From Rhizobiales bacterium SYSU XM002 (GTDB taxonomy: Bacteria; Pseudomonadota; Alphaproteobacteria; Rhizobiales; Beijerinckiaceae), in the NCBI GenBank assembly GCA_009846685.1, contig VWVY01000008.1:53861-117860 (forward strand): a DNA stretch of 64,000 nucleotides, read 5' to 3'. Positions 39,176 to 49,700 of this stretch are shown in pieces (the first letter of the stretch is position 1; each line of letters begins with the position of its first letter). The position numbers and the translations under genes were made by a program. The notes beneath the pieces were generated by a model. It ran no database searches. It worked only from the letters and a program-made list of their open reading frames with translations, and was not told the origin of the DNA.

Positions 39176-40543
39176 ATGACTTTGGCTTCCTTTACCGATT
39201 TCGCCTTTCTCGCACCGCTCAAGCGTGCCCTCGATGGCGAAGGCTACACCACCCCCACTCCGATCCAGGTTCAGGCGATTCCGCACGCGCTTGCGGGCAA
39301 GGACCTGCTCGGCATCGCGCAGACCGGCACCGGCAAGACGGCGGCTTTCGCGCTGCCGATTCTCCAGCGACTCGGCAAGTCCGGCGTCACGCGCAAGCCG
39401 CGCAGCTGCCGCGCGCTGATCCTCTCGCCGACGCGCGAACTCGCGAGCCAGATCGCGGACAGCTTCCGCGCTTATGGCAAGCACATGCATCTTTCCATCG
39501 AGGTCGTGTTCGGCGGCATCCCGATTGGAAGACAGATCAAGCGGCTCGCAACCGGAGCGGATATCCTCGTCGCGACGCCGGGGCGCCTGCTCGATCTGGT
39601 CAACCAGAAGGCTTTGCGCCTTGATGATGTCGAGATCCTCGTCCTCGACGAAGCCGATCAGATGCTCGATCTCGGGTTCATCGTTCCGCTGAAGCGCATC
39701 AACGCGATGCTGCCGAAGAAGCGGCAGAGCCTCTTTTTCTCCGCGACCATGCCGGATGCGATTGCAGGGCTCGCAAAGGAATTCCTGACCGATCCGGTAC
39801 GCGTCGCGGTGACGCCCGTCGCCACCACAGCCGAGCGCGTGACGCAGGGCGTGATGCTCGTCTCGCAAGCCGCGAAGCAGGAACTGCTCTACCATTTGCT
39901 CTGCAACAAGGAGATCGGCCGTGCGCTGGTCTTCACGCGCACCAAGCACGGCGCGGATCGTGTGGTGAAGCAGCTTGCGAAGGACGGCATCGAATCGGCC
40001 GCAATCCACGGCAACAAGAGCCAGGCGCAGCGCGAGCGGGCGCTCGGTGCCTTCCGCGCGGGCACCTGCCGTGTGCTGGTCGCGACGGATATCGCCGCAC
40101 GCGGCATCGACGTCGATGGTGTGACGCATGTCGTCAATTTCGATCTGCCGAACGTCCCGGAGAGCTATGTCCACCGCATCGGCCGCACTGCGCGCGCCGG
40201 CGCCGCCGGCATCGCGATTTCGTTCTGTGCCCGCGACGAACGGCCCTACCTGCGTGACATCGAGAAGCTGACACGGCAGGCCGTGCCGGTGCTCGACTTG
40301 CCGGAAGGGTTCTCGCCCGAGCCGGCGAGCATCCGCGAGGTGTCGACTGCCAGCGCGCAGGCCAAGGGGCAGGCGACGAAGGGACAAGCCCCCAAGGGGC
40401 AGGTTGTCCAAAGCCCCGGCGCGCATCGTCCGGCGGGCGACCGCCACGAGCCGACGCGGCAGAAGCCCGTGCGCCATCGCCGCCACCGCTCGCGCCGGCC
40501 CAAGCAGGATGCCCGGCCGCAGGCACGCGCTGCGGGCGCCTGA
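39176..40543 (+). CDS. DEAD-box ATP-dependent RNA helicase (RhlE-like)
   Basis: 455-residue RNA helicase with the full motif set: Q-motif TPTPIQVQAIP, motif I AQTGTGKT (about residue 49), PTRELA, DEAD (about 158), SAT, and domain-2 motifs ATDIAARGIDV and HRIGRTARAG. The last 75 residues form a basic low-complexity tail (QAKGQATKGQAPKGQ, HRRHRSRRPKQ) for RNA or ribosome contact. The ATG at 39176 starts directly at the catalytic core (LASFTDFAFLAPL); a frame extension from GTG 39023 has no ribosome site and lacks conserved sequence, so it is treated as leader. Confidence 0.95.
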   Translation: MTLASFTDFAFLAPLKRALDGEGYTTPTPIQVQAIPHALAGKDLLGIAQTGTGKTAAFALPILQRLGKSGVTRKPRSCRALILSPTRELASQIADSFRAYGKHMHLSIEVVFGGIPIGRQIKRLATGADILVATPGRLLDLVNQKALRLDDVEILVLDEADQMLDLGFIVPLKRINAMLPKKRQSLFFSATMPDAIAGLAKEFLTDPVRVAVTPVATTAERVTQGVMLVSQAAKQELLYHLLCNKEIGRALVFTRTKHGADRVVKQLAKDGIESAAIHGNKSQAQRERALGAFRAGTCRVLVATDIAARGIDVDGVTHVVNFDLPNVPESYVHRIGRTARAGAAGIAISFCARDERPYLRDIEKLTRQAVPVLDLPEGFSPEPASIREVSTASAQAKGQATKGQAPKGQVVQSPGAHRPAGDRHEPTRQKPVRHRRHRSRRPKQDARPQARAAGA

Positions 40544-40573
40544 GCTTCTTGCGGAAAAGCGAACGCCGCTGCT

Positions 40574-41251
40574 TCAGGCGGCGTTCCGTTCCTGCCTGAA
40601 CAGCCATCGCCAGAGCAGCAGGCCGAGCAACGCCCCCGCGATCTGCGCCAGCACGAAGGCCGGCGCGCTTGATGGCGCGATCCCCGCGAAGCTCTCCGAG
40701 AACATGCGCCCGAAGGTGACAGCCGGATTGGCAAAGCTCGTCGAGGCGGTGAACCAGTAGGTCGCGGTGATCGTCAGGCCCACAAGAACCGGTACGACCT
40801 TCGGTGCATGGGTCAGGCCGCCAAAAATGGCGCCGAGCAGCATGACGACTGCCACGGCCTCGGAGAGCCAGAGCCCGCTGCCGGTCCGGACCTTGGTCGA
40901 CCATTCGAGCATCGGCAGCCCGAACATGACGTTCGCGAGCAGCGCGCCCGCGCAGGCGCCCGCGCATTGAGCAAGACAATAGGCGATCAGTTTGGCACCG
41001 CTCATCTGACGCAACAGCGCGAAGACGACACTGACCGCAGGGTTGAAGTGGGCTCCGGAAACCGGTCCCAGAATTGTAATGAGAACGACCAAAATCGCCC
41101 CGGTCGGGATGGTGTTGCACAGGAGCGCCAGCGCCACGTTCCCGTCCGCGAGACGTTCGGCCATGATGCCGGAGCCGACAACAGTCGCGACCAGAAATGC
41201 GGTGCCGAGCGTCTCGGCCGCCAGCGCGCGAGGCAGGGACGGTGCGCTCAT
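40574..41251 (-). CDS. aqpS: Aquaglyceroporin of the arsenic operon (AqpS type)
   Basis: 225-residue MIP-family channel with six membrane segments and both NPA boxes (GAHFNPAVSVV and SFANPAVTFG). It overlaps arsC by 4 bases. In Sinorhizobium, AqpS replaces ArsB and lets arsenite, made by ArsC, flow out of the cell down its gradient; the same pairing here supports that role. The ATG at 41251 is chosen over a 40-residue Arg-rich extension that lies within arsC. Convergent with the helicase gene. Confidence 0.9.
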   Translation of the reverse strand: MSAPSLPRALAAETLGTAFLVATVVGSGIMAERLADGNVALALLCNTIPTGAILVVLITILGPVSGAHFNPAVSVVFALLRQMSGAKLIAYCLAQCAGACAGALLANVMFGLPMLEWSTKVRTGSGLWLSEAVAVVMLLGAIFGGLTHAPKVVPVLVGLTITATYWFTASTSFANPAVTFGRMFSESFAGIAPSSAPAFVLAQIAGALLGLLLWRWLFRQERNAA

Positions 41252-41685
41252 GCCGATTGCGGTCCGGCGGCGGATGCTCCGCCCGCCCTGACGATCTCGC
41301 CGTCCTCCTTGGTGAAATCGGCGGCCAGCTTCTCGGGCAGAAGCTCGAGCACGGCCTCGGAGGGGCGGCACAGCCGGACCCTGCCCCCCGTTACCACGAT
41401 GGGGCGGTTGATGAGGATCGGGTGCGCCATCATCGCGTCGATGAGAGCCTCATCGGCAAGCGTCAGGTTGCCGAGACCAAGTTCGGCGAAAGGCGTTCCT
41501 TTCTCGCGCAGGAGTGCCCGCACGGGGATGCCCATCCGGGTGACAAGGTCGATCAGAGTGGCTCGGTCAGGCGGGTTTTTCAGATACTCGATTACCACCG
41601 GCTCGATGCCGGCCGCGCGGATTATCGCGAGCGTATTACGCGAGGTGCCGCAGGCGGGGTTGTGGTAGATCGTGATCGTATCCAT
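41248..41685 (-). CDS. arsC: Arsenate reductase, glutaredoxin-dependent
   Basis: 145-residue ArsC of the plasmid R773 type: the catalytic cysteine C12 is in HNPACGTSRNTLAII, and the arsenate-binding arginines include those in the LINRPIVV block. It reduces arsenate to arsenite using glutathione/glutaredoxin. First gene of a two-gene operon with aqpS. The ATG at 41685 starts at the first beta-strand (MDTITIYHN); a longer frame to 41760 is His-rich and not conserved. No arsR is visible nearby. Confidence 0.93.
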   Translation of the reverse strand: MDTITIYHNPACGTSRNTLAIIRAAGIEPVVIEYLKNPPDRATLIDLVTRMGIPVRALLREKGTPFAELGLGNLTLADEALIDAMMAHPILINRPIVVTGGRVRLCRPSEAVLELLPEKLAADFTKEDGEIVRAGGASAAGPQSA

Positions 41686-41742
41686 CAGGCGTCTCCGATG
41701 ATGCCCATTCTCATCTGTGAGCATCCTATGTCGATGCGGATG

Positions 41743-41760
41743 ATGACAACTGCATGACAA
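41743..41760. promoter_or_regulatory. 11-bp-spaced direct repeat upstream of arsC
   Basis: ATGACAA occurs twice (41743-41749 and 41754-41760), spaced exactly one helical turn apart, 58-75 bases upstream of the arsC start. It is a plausible regulator site for the ars operon, but it does not look like the known ArsR palindrome. Evidence is repeat geometry and position only. Confidence 0.3.
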
Positions 41761-41779
41761 GCGCGTCGAACCTGTTTAG

Positions 41780-42019
41780 CCGATAGATATCAGACTGCTA
41801 AACGGATGGATCGATCAAAGGCCTACGGCTGTCCGTCGTCAGGCCGAATGGGACAAGGGGGGCGTTTCAGTAAGGGAGGCTGGATTGCCAACACAGGGAA
41901 GCACTCTTGGACAAAATGCTTGGCACCATACAGAACACACTGGGCGCATCGAACTCGTAGATAGAGTTCTTCACGAAAAAACAGGCCATAAAGGAGGTTT
42001 TTCGCTGTGGGGGAAATAG
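41780..42019 (+). pseudogene. C-terminal remnant of a WHH-type HNH nuclease toxin
   Basis: An open frame without its own start reads from after a TAG at 41777 to a TAG at 42017-42019. Its last 60 residues include WHHTEHTGRIELVDRVLHEK, then TGHKGGFSLWGK. This is very close to the WHH (HNH/ENDO VII) nuclease module at the C-terminus of bacterial polymorphic toxins, where W-H-H, the following E, and the later H of TGHxGG form the metal and catalytic site. The immunity gene overlaps its end by 13 bases and its Shine-Dalgarno (AAAGGAGG) is inside the toxin frame, the usual toxin-immunity arrangement. The delivery and N-terminal parts are absent: arsC lies just upstream on the other strand. So this is a truncated orphan toxin tail. 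The frame is seen directly; family call is from memory of the motif. Confidence 0.72.
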
Positions 42020-42465
42020 ATCGCGCTGCCGGCATTTTCGAATTCGTTATCGATCATGAAAGTTCTCGCTCTGACGAATTTGATGAAATTACTAGACTGG
42101 TAGGTGTGGAGCTTCCTAAAGATTATAGTGACTGGCTTCTGCATGTCGGAGGAGGGCGTCTTGAGAAGGCTATCTTTGTAATTGTTGACAAAAATGGAGA
42201 CCCTCTGGGCGAGATTTCAGAAATATTTTCGTCAAAATCAATTTTAAATGAATATAAAAAACATATTGATTTTTTTATTAAAAATATAATTCCTATTGGA
42301 CTTTCTCTTGGTGGAGACTATCTAGTGATAAATTCGAAAGATGGTTCTTTTGGATTTATATTTATCGATGATTTTTTTGGGAAAAATTCGATTAAAGAAT
42401 CAAATATCACGCCGATTGCAAAAAATTTTCATGAATTTATTGTCGAGTTGGGCCGTATGAACTAG
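42007..42465 (+). CDS. SUKH (SMI1/KNR4)-family immunity protein
   Basis: 152-residue cytoplasmic protein with the SUKH pattern: VGVELPKDYSDWLLHVGGG, then an acidic strand-rich middle, GLSLGGDYLVINSKDGSFGFIFIDD, and a helical end NFHEFIVELG. SUKH proteins are the most common immunity partners of nuclease toxins, and this gene directly overlaps a WHH nuclease tail. It is strikingly AT-rich compared with all neighbours, a sign of horizontal transfer. GTG start at 42007 with AAAGGAGG ten bases upstream. It may protect against kin toxins even though the local toxin is truncated. Confidence 0.82.
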   Translation: MGEIDRAAGIFEFVIDHESSRSDEFDEITRLVGVELPKDYSDWLLHVGGGRLEKAIFVIVDKNGDPLGEISEIFSSKSILNEYKKHIDFFIKNIIPIGLSLGGDYLVINSKDGSFGFIFIDDFFGKNSIKESNITPIAKNFHEFIVELGRMN

Positions 42466-42489
42466 TATTTAGTAATTGAGGTTGTGGCC

Positions 42490-42612
42490 TGCCACTGAGA
42501 ATTTCTTCCACATGGAGTTAGAGTCCGGCCCTGATGAGGACGGACTGATGAAGCGAGCGCAATTCACGGAAGAGCAGATTATTGCGGTCTTGAAGGAGCA
42601 CGAGGCCGGCGC
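42490..42612 (+). mobile_element. Left-end remnant of an IS3-family element (IS407/ISRj2-like orfA start)
   Basis: After a terminal-like sequence (TGAGAATTTCTTCCAC from 42495) an orfA start at 42548 reads FTEEQIIAVLKEHEAG, the typical HTH beginning of IS3-family OrfA. Similarity stops at about 42612, after which the frame is unlike any transposase. The element is therefore cut off about 120 bases in. Its end and first codons resemble the IS3 element at the right edge of the window. Confidence 0.75.
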
Positions 42613-43190
42613 GATGAACCGCCCCCGGTTCGCCGGGTTCAACACCCGCGATCGAGCCCGACTGCAAGCCCGGCATGCAAACGATCGAACACCACAAGGG
42701 GTTGCCGAACCCGCGTCAGAAGCCGGCAATCACCAAACCGCTACTGAGAAAACCCACGCGGGGGCGCCAATCCCGTCAGCGAATGCGCTCTGAGACGGCG
42801 CGCGATTGGCTGACGGAGCAGGCCAAGCCTCGGAAGTGTCGGGATGATCTGGAAACTAAAGAATCCATCTAAATCAATGATTTAGAGGATGGTGGTGGAG
42901 GCAGTCTGCCGAAACGGGTCTTTGCGTGTTGGAAGCGCTTGAACAGGGAAAAAGTGTATTTCAGAGCGGAAAACGCCGCATCTTGGCAGTCCGAAGCGAC
43001 GCATCGGACATGAATATGCCGACTTTGCAAAGGGATACGACGGAAACGGAAGGGTTTCCTGTTTAGTGGCCAACAGACCTGTTTCTCGACAATTTGCCCC
43101 GGTTTAGCAGCGAAAGGCAACCGCTCTAGTGGCATTGAACGCCGGAAACGAGGCGCGCCGAGTAGCGCTTTCGCGCCATCGCCGACGCTT
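42613..43190. other. Non-coding or decayed stretch of the island
   Basis: About 580 bases between the IS3 remnant and the nuclease fragment. I see no frame with a recognisable protein, no tRNA and no clear repeat. The short frames present have Arg/Gln-rich random-looking translations. Most likely decayed mobile DNA. Confidence 0.5.
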
Positions 43191-43433
43191 TCACCCGACG
43201 CGCTCGGTCAGCCAGTCGATGAGGCCATTCTTGATCGCGGCGCGGGCGAGGCCGCGCCGGTCCCAGAGGATGACGTCGTCGCGGCTGTCGGCGAAGAGTT
43301 TTGTCTTCTCGCTATGGCAGGCAAAGATCAGGCGGTCATGCACCGAGGATTGGTCGTGGATCTCGATGTAGCGGTCGAGCACCTGCTGACTTGCCGAGGA
43401 TTTGACCTGCACCAGTGCCGTCTCAGGACTCAT
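43191..43433 (-). pseudogene. Fragment of a PD-(D/E)xK-like restriction-type nuclease
   Basis: 80-residue frame containing ALVQVKSSASQQVLDRYIEI, then DRLIFACHSEK, DDVILWDRRGLARAAIKNGLIDWL and a stop. The QVKS core with a preceding hydrophobic strand is the QxK form of the PD-(D/E)xK nuclease active site, and the SQxxLDxY continuation is typical of restriction-endonuclease-like domains. The upstream catalytic Asp and the remainder of the protein are missing: the frame begins exactly where an IS5-type transposase gene ends, so the parent gene was probably cut by that insertion. Confidence 0.5.
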
Positions 43434-43436
43434 TGA

Positions 43437-43613
43437 TCACAACCAGAACGCGACAGTCGCCGCGATGCAGACGGCGGAGAAGAAGGCATGGGCGCATCGG
43501 TCGTAGCATGTTGCGATGCGCCTCCAGTCCTTGAGCTTGCCGAACATGTTTTCGATCATGTCGCGCTACTTGTAGAGCGTCCGGTCGTGCGGGATCTCGA
43601 CCTTGCGGCTCTT
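43437..43613 (-). pseudogene. C-terminal remnant of an IS5-family transposase
   Basis: Read on the minus strand the translation is RKVEIPHDRTLYK, an in-frame TAG, RDMIENMFGKLKDWRRIA, then CYDRCAHAFFSA and CIAATVAFWL, followed by a TGA at 43437-43439. This is the C-terminal DDE end of IS427-group IS5 transposases. The TAG sits where relatives have Gln (YKQRxMIENMFGK), so the copy is dead, and the N-terminal two thirds are missing. It separates the nuclease fragment from the end of the giant-protein operon. Confidence 0.8.
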
Positions 43614-43787
43614 CGATGATGCGCTCGCCCTTCCGGGAGACATTGCCTTTGATAGGGAAGTACTTTGGTGCATCGGCGCTCGCCGTCGCATGTCAGGCCG
43701 AGGAGCGGAACTCCCAAGGCGGCCTATTGGCCGCCGCGAAGACGCCGACGCCTATGCGGCGAGCCTCAGGCTGATCGCGCCGAAGGA

Positions 43788-46700
43788 CTACATTTGCAAC
43801 TGGGCGCCGCCTGAGCGGTCGTACTTGAGCAACTGCACGTCGCCCTGCGCGCCCTTCGGCTCGCCCGCCTCTACCACGTAGCGCCAGACGAACAGCGCCC
43901 TGCGGCGGACGTGGCCCTGCGCGAGGTCGCGCTCCAGGTCAAGAAACTCGACGTGCTGCGGCAGCGGCGCTGCGGCATGGAGCGCGATGCGATGGCTGCC
44001 CGCGGTCTTTGCGAGAACCGAATAGACAGCCGGCGGCGGCGCAATCACAGGCTGATCGACGATCATGACGCGTACGCTTACCGCCTTCCGATAGGTGCGG
44101 ATGCCTCCGACATCAGTTCTGCGCTCCACGGTTATTTCGATCTGATCGCCGGCATTGGCCGGGCTTTGCCGCGTGGGCGGCGCTCCGCTGATGCGCAGGT
44201 TGGCGATCGCAAACTCGAAAGCCTTTCCGCCTGCGACGGCGTAGCGGCCGTCATCCTGCTCGCAACCCTCGACCTTGAGGGCGAGGGGATCTGGCAGGCG
44301 GCCCGCCTCCATGGGCTTCCGGTAGAGCGCAAGCGTGACGAAGAAGCTGGCCGCCGCGCCTTTCGCGAACAAGCCTGTCTTTTCGTCAAGATGGCCCACC
44401 GCGAGATGCACCGTCGATGCGAGAGCATACTCCTTGCGATCTGCAGCCAACAGGATCTGCAGTGGTTCGGGCGTCGCGGGCTCTGGTGCCGGATCCAGCT
44501 TCATGTCTGAGGCCGTCGGGCTCGACAGCTGACGGTCGTAAGCGGGGTCGCCGAAGACGACCGTGCGGGGGGGCACGAGCAGCACCGAGCGTTCACCAGG
44601 AGCTAGCGCCAGAGGCACGACGGCGGTCTGCGTCGGCGATGGCGGCAGGCTGTTCGGACCGGCCGCACCACTTGGCACCGTCACGACGAGGCGCATCGGA
44701 CTGTCCACGGTGGCCGCCCGCAACGCGTCGCGGAGACCCGTCAGATTGGCGTCGACGACCACGGCTCGCCATCCGAAGGTGGCTCCAAAGCCCGCTCCCT
44801 CGACCAAGAGCTTCGCCGGGAAAAATTCATTCCCGATCACGACTGCGGCGGACGCGTCGCGCAGCCACTTCTCGAGTTCAACGCGTAAGTGTCGAGGCTC
44901 GACCGGGGAGAGACGATCCGGCGCGCCAGAACTCCTGTCCCGCCTCCGCATCGCCGCATTGCAACTCATCAGGAAACTGCCGTCCGTCGCCGGGCCGACC
45001 AACGCGGGCTGCAGCTGGACCGACAGCCTGATGGAGTCGGGGCCGGCCTCATGGCGCAGGACATCGCCGGATCCCATGAACGTGAGATGGGTAGCGAGAA
45101 GCTTCCCGCCCACGTCGGTATCGGCCTTCGAGACATAGGTCCGGCGCCGGAACAGCAGTTCGTCGCGGCCCTCCGCCGCCTCCCTGTCAGCGGCGTCCGA
45201 AGGAAGCGGAGGCGCCCGCGGGGTGCGGAGCTGGTGCGCGGCGACCGGGCCGGACGACGCGGGCCGGCCGAACCTCGGATGAGCGTCGTCGAACAACGCT
45301 TCGTCGGCGCCTTCCGTCACATAGGCTGCGACCGCATTCATGACGCCAGGGCGCCGCCCGATCGTGGCCCTTTCGACGAACGGGGCGAGCTGCGGCCGAA
45401 TCTCCATTTCTTCCAGATTGAGCGCCTCCGGCGCGCGCAGGCGGGCGTTGACCGGCGTCAGATGACGCCCGGCTGGGCCGTCGAACGGCACCGCGGACGC
45501 CCGCTCGTAGATGACGCGTTCGGAAAAGCTGAGGGCGCTCTCACGCAAACGCGTCGCTGCGGGATAGCCGAATTGCTGGAATCGGCCAGCGAAGCCCGCC
45601 TTAGCTGCCTGGACCGGCAATTCGGCGCCGAGCTCCGGTGCCAGGCTCGCGCCTAGCTGGAGGTCGTTCCCGGCTGTCTCATCGCTCGGCCAGCCGAGCG
45701 CCGGCGATGCGACTAGGCGCGGATAGTCCGCCACATCTACAGCGGCGTCGAAGATGGAGACGCTTGCGCCGAGCAGGATGTGCGGCAGCGCTGGCGGCGC
45801 GCCATCGGGATCGACCTGACGAATCGCGATCGCGGCGTGACGGTCCAAGTCTCTGGCGCGCTGAACAATCTCGGCCCTCTGGTCGCCGATGTCGTCTGCA
45901 AAGTCGGCGCGAACTGCCCGGAAGTTCGAGGCCGTTGAAATGCCGGAATGCGACAGTACGATGAGATCTGCCGGGAGAGCAGCCGGCGCTTCGGGCGACG
46001 CGTTCTCCGGGGTCTGTTCGATCAGCACGAGGGAAGCTTTGGAGTCCGGGTGTTGCGCCGGATGCATCGACAAGACGCGCGGCGGATTTTGCAGACGCTC
46101 GTCTTGCCAGAGAAGCTTCTCCCAGATTCGCGACAGCGTCGCGATCGACCGCAGGAACAAGGGTATCTGGCCGATGTCGCTGGGCGCGAAAGCCACTGGC
46201 TTTGCGACACCGCTGGCAATGACGATCTTCTCGAAGAACGCCTGCTCGACCGGCACGAGCGAGGCAGGATCAAAAGCGCTGTGGGCGTTGTTCAAGGCTG
46301 GATCCTGCAGCCGCGCCAGAGCGTCGATGATCTCGCGTGCTGTGCGTCCTCCCGGCATCGCTGATGCCGTGCGCCTGGTGAGCTCTCCTGTCTGCCGCAC
46401 CCAAAGGTCCGCGGAGGACACTCGCAACTTTAGGCCTGGCTGCTGCAGCTTGCCGAGCGGCTGCGCCAGATCGTCGTGAAGACCCATCCATGGCAGCACA
46501 AGAGCATGTCCGATCGATGCCGCCTCCACGGAGAGCATGGCCCCGCCGAGCAGAAAAGGCATGTTTGCCAGGTCGGGTTTTTTGGTGGCGATCTCCTTCA
46601 GATGCGCCGTCAGCGCCTGATCGTGGAGTCCGGCGAAGGCCCATTGCATCTGAGCAGCACCGTGTCCCAAGCTTGACTTGGCGCCGTTCAATCCACGGTA

Positions 46701-49700
46701 AGAGTGTTTGTCCCAAGTGTAGCGCGGAGCAAAGGCGGCGATCTCTGCCTCGGCCTGCATCAGGCCGATCGTCGTTAGCGAAACATGGTCCAGTGATGAC
46801 CAACGCCAAGCGTTATCCTTGCTCCCGTCGCCTTCTGACTTGGGTTCGACCAGCTCATGCTCGGTCTGGACAAGCAGCCGGAGCGCCTTGACCGGAGCCA
46901 TACCGTTCGACAGCCGCTTGAGCTCGTCGGCCGCGATGCGGTGGCGATTGAGACGGACCGTTGTGGCATGGGTCAACGACCGCTTGGAGTCGCGAATCTG
47001 GACGTCGCGGCTTCGCTCTTTCTCCTCGTTTTTCGCTTTGTCGGCATCGAACCAATCTGGATTCATTGATCCGTCCAAGGCGACGATCGCATCAATCGGC
47101 CAGGCGATCGGGCTCTGGAATGTTTTCTGCCAAGTCAGGTCAAGCCAGTGCGAGGTCTCTTCGTCGATCTCAAGGCGGTGGTCGATCCGCTTCATCCCTG
47201 TGCCATCGATGCCGAAGCACCGCATCCAGACACGCGGCAACTGCAGATCGCGCAACGTTGTCGTCAGCTTGTCGCCAATCGGCAGCATCGCCGCCAGGCG
47301 CGCCCGCATTCGCCACTCGCTAGCGTCCAGTCCGAATAGCGGCCTGACGGAGCCGGCATCCTCGGAGTTCCAAGCTACAAGCAGCATGCCCCGGGCATGA
47401 TCGATATCTATGGAGAACGTCGGATTTCCTTGGCTATCGCCAGAGATGTCGAGCCAGCGGCGCTTGCCAAGGTCGGGGTCGAATGCGACCAGCGCTGCGG
47501 CAAGCGCTTCGGTCGAAGTCTTCGCGTCGGGCGTCGCCAGCACAGCCCCGTGCACGGCGATGCAGTTCCCCTTCAGGGCGTTGACGGACACTTTGAGTCG
47601 GTCAATCCGGAGCCAGGCGGCCGATGTCACCTGAGCAGCTGCCCGCTTGCCGGCGATCTCGAACTCGATCCCGTCACGCGTGACTTCCGCTAGAGACCCT
47701 AACCTGCAGCGGCGGCCGAACAGATGTGCAGCTAGTTCGACCGGATAGGCCGTCGCGCCTTGCTGCATCGTGGGGGCGCCGAGATCGACGATGAGCGAGC
47801 CCCGAACCTTCTCACCGCCCTGGAGGCTTCCGATGCCTCCTCCGGCTATCTCCCAGTCCAGCTCCAACCTCACCATCGCCTTGCTGCGGTCGGTGTCCGC
47901 TTCAAACATAAGTACCCCTGCGCCGAATTCCGGCTCCTTGGGCCGTACGGCTTCCCAGGTTGGAAGCCAATCGTTTGTGCCCCGAACCAGCTTCAGGCGG
48001 AAGAGATTCGCCGAGACGTAAACATGGTCAGGACCGTAGGGTCCCTCGTCTGACGAGCCGCTGCGGGATGTAAGCCGCAGCGACCCAACGACCCAAAGCT
48101 CTCTGCAGGCCGTCGCGCCAGCATCGAATACCGCCCTCTCCAGCCTCAGAGGCTTGAACAGGAACGGACCGAAGGTGATGTCGTGTGGCCTCCGCATCCG
48201 CGCTTCGTTCGCCATGGCGGCGAGCGGCTCGAAGAAACGCCACTCGTATAGCGCCTTGGCGAAGCCTTCGGAATCGAAGGCCGCGCCTGTCGAGCCACTT
48301 TTCCCCTCGACCGGATTGCCCTGCATGTCAAAAACGTCGGCAACGATGGGAAGATCGCGAACATAGAAAGCGACTACTGGGTTTGTCGGCCCTGTCCGCA
48401 TCCACGGATGGGGGGTGCCATCGATGACGATCCGCTGAGGCTTGGGACTGGTCAACAGTGAGAAGTCGGCAACTTCGACGTTGCCGTTCTTTATCTGCTT
48501 GATTCGGGCTGCGCGTCGTCCGTCGCGAAAGCCGGCCGCCATCGCTGAGCCGCGGGTATCGTGCAGCAGATGTTTTGCGGGGTCTGCTTCGGTCCTTAGC
48601 GCGAACAGGCCGGCCGCCTGACCTCGGACCATGATCTGCCTGCCTGGCACGAGCTTGTTGCCCTGCACCTTGAAGTCGCGACTCAGCCCGACGAGTGCTT
48701 GTTCCCCTTCGTAGAGATCAGTCGATTCGCCGAGAACGAACGAACCGTGGCCGGCGGAGACGTCGATCCGCACCTGCTTTGCAGTCCAGGCGTAGGGCTG
48801 CACAAGCGACGTCACGGGAATGCTTGCATGCGTCTTGCCGGTCTCAAGCCAGTCAGTGACGAACGCGTCCTGCGTCCTGGTAAGCGCGAGCTTCTGCCGA
48901 TACATGCGCCAGGTGGCGGTCAGGCCTTTCCAGTCCAACGCAGTAACCATTGGAGTCGGCGGCGGCGACGTCGAAGAAGTCGCGGATCCGGGCGCGGGGG
49001 GAGGGGCCGCGAACGCGAAGAGCTCATCCAAGATCGGCAGGTCATGCCTCAGCGCCGCATTTAGGGGCTTGCCGTCCTCCGGCAGCGCGGCGGGCGCAAG
49101 CTCGACGCCGGGCAGCGAGGGAAAGACCAAGCCGTCGCGGCGGAAGCCGGCGCTGTCGTCGCTAAAGAGCCGCCCTTCGGCCTGGTCCTCGTCGATCTCC
49201 GGCCAGGCCGCCTCCTTGGGGTTCTTCAGGGCCAACCTCGGTCGCGGGGTCGTATCGTCTCCCTCCAATGAGATGGCGCCGCCAAACTGCCTCGGCAGTA
49301 GGTCTCGCGAGATCGAAGGCACTGTCGACGACAACGCGCTGCGTGTCAGCGGGTAGCTGGTTACGAAGGCGTTCTCGGAACGGCGACGCCATGCCACGTG
49401 CAAGTTCCCTCCGTCCTCGGCCGTGTTGGATCGCAGGTTTGCGTCGCTCAGGCTCCATGGCGCGCCAGCCGCCTCCGGCGCCCATACGAACGTCCCGCTG
49501 AGCGACGGGCCGGACGGCACGACGCCGAACTCCAGGGGCAGATCGCGCGTTGCCGCCGGCCCTCGGCGCAGATCGGGCAGCGCCTCCTCAGCGGTCGGCG
49601 CGGTTTCGGCGGCGTACAGGAATCCAGCGGTGCGTCCGACCGGATCATGCAGGATCATCGTGCAGGTTTCGGGCTCGACATCCGAGGCGCCTCGAGGCTT

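Noticed and set aside
41823..42035. Small minus-strand frame (70 codons) opposite the toxin remnant
   Set aside because: The opposite strand carries a convincing WHH nuclease tail; this frame has no motif and spans both toxin end and immunity start.
43603..43881. Plus-strand 92-codon frame between the IS5 remnant and the giant operon
   Set aside because: Runs antisense to the end of the 2440-residue gene and over IS debris; no recognisable domain.
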